From Dipteris shenzhenensis (lineage: Eukaryota; Polypodiophyta; Polypodiopsida; Gleicheniales), in assembly GCA_047967505.1 (NCBI GenBank), contig CM106539.1: a stretch of 64,000 nt of DNA; one strand, written 5' to 3'. Below the pieces are notes generated by a model. The model was not told the DNA's origin. It saw only the letters and a list, made by a program, of their open reading frames with translations, and did no database searches. The position numbers and the translations under genes are program-made. Positions 1-8,213 of the stretch are shown here, piece by piece; within the stretch, counting starts at the first letter, position 1; each line of letters begins with the position of its first letter.

Positions 1-533
1 GACAAGAAGGCACACTATTTTTCCTATGCCCTATGTTGAATCTACCTTGGTATTCAAGCTTTAGTTTTGCAGAGAAATCCCTCTCAAACTCTTCTCCAAT
101 TGTGTGAACTATGCCCTCCAAGTTGAGCTAGTCTTCTGTAAAGCATTTTTGACAGTTTTGGAAATTTGATGCTAGAGTAAATGCTAGAGTGATGTTTGAG
201 GATTGAAGCAATGCTAAAGTACAGATCAAAGAATGCAATTTCATATTGAAATTTAGTTGGGACTGATCTCTTGTCAAAATGCCAAGCTCTGAAGGTTCTT
301 CCAATGCTAAGCACTTGAAGAAGACTACAAGAAGGACAAAGTTCAAAGTGAAGAAGACTCCAGCCAAGAAACTTTGGGAGAAGCCAACTGGGTAGGAATA
401 TGCTAAACAATTAGGCTTTTTTGAATTTATCTCTAGCAATCTACATTTCTATGGTGAGGGATATTTCTTTGTTCAACAAGATTAGTCATTTAGTAAGAGA
501 GTAGACACTGCTTGAAAAAGGTAAGACCCTCTC
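1..533 (+). other. Leader or 5' LTR remnant of Copia-1
   Basis: No coding region is supported here; the short open frames have no recognisable domain. The stretch lies directly upstream of a Copia gag start at 534 in the same orientation, so it is probably the leader and possibly the end of a 5' LTR that begins outside the window. I see no clear primer binding site. The assignment rests on position only. Confidence 0.3.
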
Positions 534-712
534 ATGGCTACTTATAAAATTGACAAGTTCAATGTCCAAGGCTTCCATACTTGGCAGATGAAGATAAAGT
601 TTATGCTTATGAAAGAAAATATATGGGACTTAGTCAAGGTAGGAACCCAAACCTCTCAGGAAGGTGAATCAACTACAACCAAAGGCAAAGGAATATAGCA
701 AAACATCGGATG
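534..712 (+). pseudogene. Copia-1 gag, N-terminal fragment
   Basis: The frame starts at an ATG (534-536) and reads MATYKIDKFNVQGFHTWQMK, then a stretch ending KENIWDLV. This is the usual opening of Copia gag: a short lead, F.G..F..W...M...L and a W-dominated segment. It encodes the start of the capsid-like protein that packages element RNA in the cytoplasm. The frame runs to a stop and then gives way abruptly to LINE sequence at about 713-718. The rest of gag resumes at about 2069, so this is the left half of an interrupted gene. Confidence 0.7.
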
Positions 713-717
713 AGTAG

Positions 718-942
718 CTATTGCATAAGGAAAGCACTAAGAAGGCATCCCTCTCTCACTGACCGATATAAAGTCCACTGATCAAAAATATCTCCAGATA
801 AAGTGCATGCTTCTTTACTATCATTGTATAGCCAATAAATAAAATGTTGCATTCTATGCCCAAATCCCAAGGGTTGCATGGTTTGCGAGATAAATTTCCA
901 TTGTATAGTATCGAAAGATTTGGCGATGTCTACTTGCAGCAA
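718..942 (-). pseudogene. LINE reverse transcriptase fragment (inverted)
   Basis: A 74-residue frame. VDIAKSFDTIQWKF matches reverse transcriptase motif A of plant L1 elements (D-x-x-K-[AS]-[FY]-D). Near its end, VREGCLLS matches the R-Q/E-G-C-P-L-S block that follows. The YADD motif and everything after it are missing. The encoded domain would have copied LINE RNA at a nicked target. Only a fragment remains, so it is non-functional. Confidence 0.75.
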
Positions 943-1083
943 ATGTACATCCTACTAAGTATACTTTATAGGAACCCAAGTGCTCATATTTTATTTCATT
1001 AAAAGGGAATCACTTTGGTCGATGATGTGCTTCATGATGATGGTACTTTATTATGTTTTCCTTTGGCTGCCAAATAGTAAGGA

Positions 1084-1824
1084 TTGGGGATGCATCATCG
1101 ACCCCTTTGGCACTATTTTTCTCAGATGCATCATTGCTTCTTGATGGTGCCCAAGTTGGAGCTTATGTATCGCCTTACTGATTGGACCTTGCATCGTCAA
1201 GGTTCTTCTATCTGCCCCTTATGCCTGGCCGATAGTTCTGTGGCTAGTTTGTATAGGGTTTCGATGCCTCCTCCTTGGATTGAATATCATGGAAACCATA
1301 TTTAGTCTTTAAGCCAAATGGTGGTGTAAAATATTGTAGTAGCTTTGGTCCTGCAAACTTCCTCTTCATCAATAGGTTCTTCTATGGTAAGTGATCCTTG
1401 GTGTTATTCCTTTTGGCCAACTCTTGGCATGCAAGCATATATTGTTCCTACTCTATGCCACATATGTCTTGATCCCAAGGAATCCTTGCTCCATCTTTTC
1501 TGGAATTGCCCTATCGCCCATGACTTCCTCCTATTTCTTTAACATCACCTCTACACCTGCTTTCCTACTACTTGCTTTAGCAAGCTTTTGTGGATATTCG
1601 GCATTCATCCACAAAGGATGAAGTTTGATCTTTTTTTCACACCGTTTTGCTATTGGGCACTCTATAATCTGTGGAAAGACAGGAACCATAGAGTCTTTGG
1701 AGAGCCTACTTCTCCCATGTTCTCCTATTTCCAAACACCGCTTAGACAATCCTTTTGTGATTGCTTGTATGCTCGTCAAATAGATTACAATGTTTACTTG
1801 TCTTCTTACAATGAAACTTTTTGA
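1084..1824 (+). pseudogene. LINE ORF2 C-terminus with zf-RVT domain
   Basis: Reading across two frames (1345-1542, then 1588-1824) gives C-H-I-C-x4-E-S-L-L-H-L-F-W-N-C-P, the CxxC...HxxxxC pattern of the plant reverse-transcriptase zinc-binding domain (zf-RVT). LWKDRNHRVF follows, the W.(E/D)RN.R.F block near the end of plant LINE ORF2. A stop codon and frameshift separate the two parts. The reading frame ends about 70 bp before the A-rich 3' tail. Confidence 0.78.
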
Positions 1825-1899
1825 TCTTGTATTTGCTGGTCTCCACTTTGGGGACTGCCTCTTGTAATATAAAAATACCTTGATTTCACCCCCCCCCAA

Positions 1900-2035
1900 A
1901 AAAAGTGTGCACGTGCGGGATTTGGACTATCTTGCTTACTTGTCATACAATGAGATCTTTTGATTTTGTAGCAGCATATCCTCTCCTTTGGGACTGCCTT
2001 TTGTATAATAAAAGCAAATTGATTTCACTAAGAAT
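1900..2035 (+). mobile_element. Second, very short LINE 3' end
   Basis: Bases 1936-2032 repeat the 3' end of the preceding LINE with substitutions: ACTTGTCATACAATGAGATC, TTTTGATTTTGTA, GGGACTGCCTTTTGTATAAT, then ATTGATTTCACTAAG. Its counterpart is at 1795-1890. It is therefore a second, severely 5'-truncated copy, or a duplicated 3' end, placed directly after the first. No coding sequence is present. Confidence 0.6.
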
Positions 2036-2068
2036 TAAAATGTATGTGCGTGCACACAAGAGAGAGAG

Positions 2069-2754
2069 GTGGGCATTCCCCCCTCCACTAACTCTACTTC
2101 CACACTTGCAAATGCAAAAAGGATAGAGAAAGCCTATGCAATAATTGCATTAGGTTTGGGAGATGATTATGTACACCACATTTCAGATTTGGAATCCCCT
2201 TTTGAAGCATGGCATAAGTTAGACATATTGTTTGTTGCTAGCTCTCATACTTCCAAAAATTAAGTTCTTTGAACTTAAAATGGAGGGAGATAATGTTGCT
2301 GCTCATGTCAACACTATGAGGAGTCTTATGACACAACTAGCCTCAATTAGTTCTCCTGTCACTGAGGATGATGCTATGGCAGTTCTTTTAAAGAGCATGC
2401 CTCAAGACTTTGACTATGTGGTCACTACTTTGAAGAATCTTCCTCAACCCACATTAGAAGGCATCATTAGTGCCTTACAAGAAGAGGAATGAAAGCATCG
2501 AAAAAATGCACATAGAAGAACTTGTAGTGAAGTTTTCAAAGAGCAAGTACAAGGCTTGCAAACACTGTGGAAAAAACAATCATCTTGAGAAGGATTGTTA
2601 TAAAATCAACCCTTGCTCTTATTGTGGCAATAATAATCACTCTGAAAAGTTTGGCAATGAAAAAAAGAGGACTATGACAAATCTGGTTGAAGAGAGAACT
2701 CCATCAACAAATGAAGCACTTAACTTTGTGGTAGAAGACGACTTTGCCTTTTGA
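2069..2754 (+). pseudogene. Copia-1 gag, C-terminal part with zinc knuckles
   Basis: The frame resumes after the LINE with a gag helical region (ISDLESPFEAWHKL, then KMEGDNVAAHVNTMRSL and LLKSMPQDFDYVV). It shifts frame near 2260 and again near 2480. One complete zinc knuckle, C-KH-C-GKNN-H-LEKD-C (CX2CX4HX4C), lies at about 2560-2600. A second, C-SY-C-GNNN-H-SEKF-G, has lost its last cysteine. The frame stops at 2752-2754. No protease, integrase or reverse transcriptase follows, so this copy is gag-only and needed trans-supplied enzymes. Confidence 0.72.
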
Positions 2755-3079
2755 GCAACTTGTCTTTGAATTTTTGTTTATCATCACTTGGTCAAATTTT
2801 GAGGTTCTCTACCTGGAGTAGTACTCCAAAAAGAATGTCATGTGTTTTGTCTTTTGTAAATCACCTCTGTCCACCATATGATGTAGGCTATGTGATATGT
2901 GTTTGGTCTAACCCAGTTTTGTAAACCTTGACCCTTGGGCACATTTGCTAGCATGAGATCCTAGACATAGATTTATCCTTTACCACCATGAGATGGCCAT
3001 GTGTGACCACCACATGAGAAACTATGAGACTAGATGTATCCTTGACATTGCAAGAGGCAAGACCTTAAGGGGGGGTCTA
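2755..3079 (+). other. Non-coding tail and polypurine tract of Copia-1
   Basis: No supported gene. The stretch links the gag stop to AAGGGGGGG at 3068-3075, a plausible polypurine tract for plus-strand priming, followed by TCTAT. A normal Copia would have about 3 kb of pol here. Confidence 0.45.
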
Positions 3080-3137
3080 TTGGGATAAGTATGGTCAAGG
3101 GCTTGCTCTAAGGTGCATGTGTGCATCTAGGGGAGTC

Positions 3138-3140
<3 letters not shown>

Positions 3141-3191
<51 letters not shown>
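3141..3191. repeat. (TG)n microsatellite
   Basis: An unbroken run of about 25 TG units inside the putative LTR. Likely polymorphic in length and capable of forming Z-DNA. Confidence 0.97.
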
Positions 3192-3195
<4 letters not shown>

Positions 3196-3531
3196 GAAGC
3201 ACACCTAATGCTATGAGGTGTCTAGAGTGTGACCTAAGTGATGATGTAAGCCAAAGGCCCCCACATGGGAGGTTCCTTTGATTTAGGCCAGTCCCACTGA
3301 TGTTTACATGGGTAAAGACATGCTGAATATATACCTGTGTTACTATGTTACTACTAGGAGAAATTTCAAAATCTAAGATCCATACCTTCCAATGTTTAAA
3401 GATGTCCATTGCATCCTTCTGAGTGACTTTATAGCACCTACAATTAGTGGATTTTTTCTACTTCCATAGTTTCTGCCCCTTTACCATATGATTAAAATCA
3501 GCTCTTTCAACCTCTTTTTACTTCCATAAAC

Positions 3532-3541
3532 CCTCTCTCTC

Positions 3542-3586
<45 letters not shown>

Positions 3587-3598
3587 CTCTCTCTCTCC
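3532..3598. repeat. (CT)n microsatellite
   Basis: About 30 CT units with a few interruptions (TATCT, TTTCTTT). Another short CT run follows at 3661-3680. Confidence 0.97.
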
Positions 3599-4186
3599 TT
3601 CCTAAAACTAAGCCTCTCACACAAACAAGCAAACAATTATTTCAAAATACATAGAATACTTCTCTCTCTCTCTGTCTCTCTTTCAAGATACCCCTCTGTT
3701 GGCTCTTTCCCATGGCTTCCATTGAAAGAGCAGGGTATTCTCAGTATGTAAGGTTCTGAGGCTTTTTGTCACCTACAAATATATCAGTGTCGTTGTTTGT
3801 AGTATAAGTGTAGCTTAGGACCTCCGGTCTTATTCCAGCGAGAGACATAGGCTTAAGTGTGTTTACACCAAACATAGTGCATGCATGTGTGAAAGGGACA
3901 TGCATCATCATGATTGGGGTAGTGAAGGATTTTTCCTTCATTTGGGGTTGAAGGGTTTAGGAAGAGTTTGAGGGGTAGAGGGAGGTTCAAGGTTTAGAAG
4001 GAGGTTCCAAGGTTTAGGAGTTCTAGTGTTTAAAAGAGTTTCATGGTTCAGAAGGAGGATCCAAGGTTCAAGGTAGAGTACATGGTGGAGAACTCGTCTC
4101 CCTCGTAGATCATGGAGTCCAAGGGTTGAGGGACTAAGGGTTTGGGTGGAGCATAGGAGTGGTAGAGGAAGAAGGTGTAAGAGCCA

Positions 4187-4440
4187 AAAGGGAGGAGGAA
4201 GAGGGAGGAGAAGAGAGGAGGAGAAGGTGGAGAAGGGAGGAGGAGAGGGTGGAGAAGGGAGGAGGAGGAGGGAGGAGGAGAGGGTGGAGAAGGGAGGAGG
4301 AGGAGGGAAGAGAAGGGAGGAGGAGAGGGTGGAGAAGGGAGGAGGAGGAGGGAGGAGGAGAGGGAGAGGATGGGTTGCAAGGTTGGAGGATAGGGGAGGA
4401 GGAGTTGCAAGGTTGGAGAAGAAGGGAGGATGTGTAGTGC
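4187..4440. repeat. GGA-rich polypurine minisatellite
   Basis: A nearly pure G/A strand with units of the GGAGGAGGAGAGGGTGGAGA type repeated at least five times. The Glu/Arg-rich open frames on the plus strand and the Pro/Ser-rich frames on the minus strand are low-complexity by-products and are not called as genes. Mirror-symmetric purine tracts like this can form triplex DNA. Confidence 0.9.
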
Positions 4441-4572
4441 AAGGAAGCATGGACACTTGGAGACAATTGCTTGGAATACCAAAGTAGAACCCAACACAAT
4501 GCCCCAAAGAGTGTGGGCTTCATTCCGGGCTTCATTTCATTATGGGGTATTTATACAAATTGGAGAGATTCT

Positions 4573-4795
4573 CTCTCTGCATGTAGGAATTGTAAGACAT
4601 TCTCTCTCTACATGTAGAACTTGCATATAGAAGTTGCATGTAGGAGCTGCAAGTTGCATGTAGGAGTTGTTGCATGTTGCATCTAAGAGTTGCATGTTGC
4701 ATCTAGGAGTTGCATGTTGTATGTAGGAGTTGCATGTAGAACTTGCATGTAGAATATGCATGTAGGAGTTGCAAGTAGAACTTGCATGTTGAGGA
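4573..4795. repeat. TTGCATGTAGGAG minisatellite
   Basis: About 14 degenerate copies of a 12-16 bp unit, consensus GTTGCATGTAGGA, with variants GCATCTAGGA and GCATGTAGAACTT. No gene is present. Open frames across it are repeat artefacts. Confidence 0.88.
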
Positions 4796-4798
4796 TTC

Positions 4799-5903
4799 CT
4801 AAGAGAGATTATTCCTAGCCTTATGCAAGTACAAGCGGAGCTTTGCCATTACTCTGCACACATATTGTGTGCTACCTAAGTCCATGTTGGCATAGAGAAA
4901 ACATACTCTGGGATCCATTTTATTACCCATCCTTGGGCTATGGCTCATTGTGATCATGGAGTTGGGATGCCAGTCAATCATATTGTATAGCCTTGGCACA
5001 TTACAATTTTTTCTCTGTTTCTAGGTAGCATGTATCCACCATTTGTTCGAATAGAGATATGTGGCGTGCTTCTAAAAAGATGACTCTTTGATAAAGTTGG
5101 CTTGTAATCTGCGCATCGATCTGTTCATTGGGATTGAAACTAAGTGGAGGCAAATGGTTGTTGATGTGGCTGGGGACCTCTAGAATGTATTCCTCTGTTT
5201 TGTAGAAGATAGCACTTTGGCAAAGGATGTGGTCAATGTTGCCATGCATTATTTGCTGATTTTGTTCAAGTGCTCAGATCAGTGTGCCTTGGATATTCCA
5301 ATCTACACTAGAGTATGGCTCAATATTTGGCCAATTATTGGTGCAATCTTCACCAAAGTGTGTATGTTGGCTTCCCATCTATGACATCGTGGAACTGCAT
5401 AGAACTTGGGATGGGTTTTGAGACATGGAGGTGCAAGCAGGTACTCTTTCAAGAAGATTACATCAAAGAGATTTGGGCAATGCCAATCAGGTTGGGGATC
5501 CAACTTGCTTACCCAATCTTCACTAACTTGATGCTAACAAAGGTTGGTAGGGAAGTTGTCCAGGGTTCTCATCCACCTTCAGTTTTCATAACAGGATATT
5601 TGCTCCATAGTTCCTTGATGGGGTTACTAGGAAGTGGTATCACATCAAAATCATGCAAATTAGATTATCCCAATCCTGATATTCAAAATCAAATACTGGC
5701 TCATTTTCTGCTGATGGCAGAACAAGTAGTGTCGGAGATGACAGGGCAAGGAGAGAATCTGGGGACATGGGGGAGAAATGTGGAAGAGTGTTAGTTGTGG
5801 GAGGGGAATCAGAGGGGAGGGAGGGAAGAACTGGGCCAATTGTTTTAGCAGCTTGATAATCCTCGAGGGTAGGGTTAGCAATGGAAGGGAAGAAGTTAGG
5901 TGT
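4799..5903 (-). other. Unresolved ORF cluster
   Basis: Two adjoining minus-strand frames (5001-5249 and 4799-4999) could be one broken reading frame: the upstream one ends at a stop near 5001 and a -1 shift would join them. An overlapping plus-strand frame of 159 residues (5315-5794) is equally open. None has a motif I recognise and no splice pattern stands out. This could be a decayed host-gene fragment or unclassified transposon sequence. I see nothing else in the stretch up to the Gypsy-1 LTR at 5904. Confidence 0.3.
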
Positions 5904-6888
5904 TGTTACTTAGAAAAGAAATCAAGACAAGAGGCTAGACACTAAGCATGGCCACGCTCAAGGGCCATAGAGGAAAGGAGAACGTGAGGGCAAAATGTTA
6001 TCATGGGTGGGGAAAAGGGATTAGAAGGGGAGGGAATGAAGAGGGAGACTATGGCACAAGGGGAAAGGGAGAGGGGAAAGAGAAGCATGTACATGATGGG
6101 AGGAGGAATGTAAAGATGGAGACATCAAGGGAACAGGGCCATGCTTTATTTGAAACGAAGGGAAGGGGGAAATTCAAAGTACTAGCTAGGTGGCCTTACA
6201 AGAATGAGCATGTCCCATCAAGGAATAGCCCCCTCCTTTTATAGCCAAGAGGAGGGGTCCCTCCCACATGCAGGGTGTGTGTGAAAAAGTCTCCCATGTG
6301 GGCTAGGCGGTTACGCAATCTTAATTGTGTGCGATAACCCTTTGCCTCATTTTTCCACATAAATCAAGCCCCATATCTCAAGTCTATGATACTCCCTTGG
6401 TCTCTTCCCAATTTTATAATACATTCAAACCTCTAGGAGGACAAGTGGAGGATTGGCACAAGGAATTTTGCCACCTCATCCTATTTTCCCCATTATTTAA
6501 CTTGCATCCTTGGACTATCTATACCCTCCCCACATGGGCCTATCCTACATGGAGGGAATAATCCAATATAATATCCATCTCCACCTATTTTATATTACTT
6601 CTCTCATGGACTTTAGGCCATATCTCACTAAATGCAGGCATGGGACCACCTAGGTGGAGGGGTGGGACATGGAGGAACCATGCCACCTTACATTTTATAA
6701 TATTACTACCATGGATTATGTATATCACACCTTATGGGTCCTCTTACATGGAAGGTGGCACATGGTATGCATGCCCTCCCACCTCAACCCTGGGCCCTAC
6801 ACACACCATATTTTATTATATTATTGCCACACATACAAATACACACACATATTTATGCCTTTTTCCTTAGACAAATTTATCCATAACA
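5904..6888 (-). repeat. Gypsy-1 3' LTR
   Basis: A 985-bp LTR with terminal TGTTA...TAACA. On the plus strand it runs from TGTTACTTAGAAAAG to ATTTATCCATAACA. Bases 5904-6600 match 31343-32034 closely, including CGCTCAAGGGCCATAGAGG. It is bordered at 6889-6899 by GTTCCCCCCCC, which on the coding strand is the polypurine tract GGGGGGGGAAC. The reading frames inside the LTR are not genes. Confidence 0.88.
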
Positions 6889-6889
6889 G

Positions 6890-8213
6890 TTCCCCCCCCA
6901 AGCAAGGAATGCACAGCATTTCCATGCCTGGGTCCATCATGCACAAAGAAGGGCTTGAGGCAATGCTTGTTGATCACCTTCTTGCCATATGGCTCATGCA
7001 GCTCTTGAACTTGTATAGACCCATTACTACCTTCCTTGATGACTTTGTATGGACCGTGGAAGGAACTTCTTATCCATTTGGTGGTCCAATCTGTTATCAA
7101 AGCATAGCACAACATCCCCCTCAGCAAAGTGTCTTTCCCATCCCTTGTGAATCTTAGCATCCAAGTGGGCCTTTTGTCGATTCTTTTGAATCTCTGTTTG
7201 ATGTAGGGCAAGGCATCAGGTTTCATCTAGCTTCTCAAGTTGCACCAACCGGGCCTCTACATGTTTATCTTCTGTCATCCTCTATTCTTGTGCCAATCTC
7301 AAACCCAGAATCTCTATCTCTAGTGATAAAACGGCCTCGGTACTGTACACCAACTCAAAAGGGGTGTGACCTGTAGACATTTTATGAGTGATGTTGTAAG
7401 CCCATATGGCTCCTATGACCTTCTGATCCCATTGGCTCCTGTTCCTTGTAGCCATTTTTCCCATGGTTTTACAAAGGAGGCCATTGGTCTGCTCTGTTTG
7501 ACCCATGGATGCTAGATAATAGATGCTGGAAGTCTGATGATCAATACCCATGCAATCCATGAGTAACTCCACTGCTTCATTTAAGAATGGACTTCCATTG
7601 TCAGATACTATTTCCATGGGTGTCCCAAACCTTGTGCAGATATGTTCAAATTTGAAACTGCCTTACCATTTGCTACAGGGAGGGGGATAGCTTCAGCCCA
7701 CTTAGTGACATACTGAGTGGCTACTAAAAGATACTTCTTTTTGCGAGCACTCATGGGCAGGGGCCCGAAAAAATCTATTCTGGACATCACTGGATGATGT
7801 TGCCCAGGATGCAAATCCTTCCTACCAAAGAATTGGCATGGTTCACAAGTTTTGCAATGCATAGTGACATCCTTGAACAAGATCGACCAATAGTACCTAG
7901 CATGTAAAATCTTCTTAGCTGTATAGTCACGGGCATAGTGGCCTCCACAAAGTCCATCATGATAATGCTTCAATACCTTAGGTACTTCATCTACATCAAT
8001 GGCCCGTCTTAGTACCCCATCCATGCCTTGACGGTACAACACCCCATCAAAGAGGGTGTAGCGCCTACTATCTCTGTTGATCTTCTTTCTCTCATAGCTA
8101 GTGCTTTCTGGAGGAAAGGAAAAAGCAGTCAGAAACCTATAGATACTGCCATACCATGGATCCCCAACTTCTATGGCTGCTATAAGGGTTACATCAAGGG
8201 ACTCCTCTAAATC
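6890..8213 (-). pseudogene. Gypsy-1 integrase (zinc finger, DDE core, C-terminal domain)
   Basis: The frame begins after the RNase H linker (LEESLDVTLIAAIEVGDPW). It passes an integrase zinc finger (HYHDGLCGGHY ... HCKTCEPCQ) and a catalytic core with the first Asp in RIDFFGPLP, the second in VSDNGSPF and the Glu in MGQTEQTNG. It ends with a C-terminal domain containing FHGPYKVI (GPY/F-like). Frameshifts at about 7610 and 7230-7280 break it into three pieces (7608-8234, 7282-7617, 6867-7226). It would have joined cDNA ends to chromosomal DNA. All three catalytic acids persist although the frame is broken. Confidence 0.87.

Larger units (their letters stand above)
713..1895 (+). mobile_element. 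5'-truncated, 5'-inverted LINE (L1-like)
   Basis: Two LINE pieces lie back to back in opposite orientations. The left piece (718-942) reads on the minus strand as reverse transcriptase. The right piece (1084-1824) reads on the plus strand as the zinc-binding tail, and is followed by a 3' end with the AATATAAAAATACC and AAAAAAA tracts (1867-1902). Order and orientation match an L1 insertion that is 5'-truncated with its 5' part inverted. It interrupts Copia-1 gag. A clear target-site duplication was not identified. Confidence 0.72.
3081..3935 (+). repeat. Putative 3' LTR of Copia-1
   Basis: TGGGATAAGTATGG begins just after the polypurine tract, as Copia LTRs do. The region holds a (TG)n tract, a (CT)n tract and no gene. 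The right boundary is uncertain because the partner LTR is not in the window, so the end given is an estimate. Confidence 0.35.

Noticed and set aside
4146-4507. Long open frames on both strands (Glu/Arg/Gly-rich on plus; Pro/Ser/Leu-rich on minus)
   Set aside because: They are translations of a purine-rich minisatellite with no stop codons by composition. No domain, start context or splice evidence.
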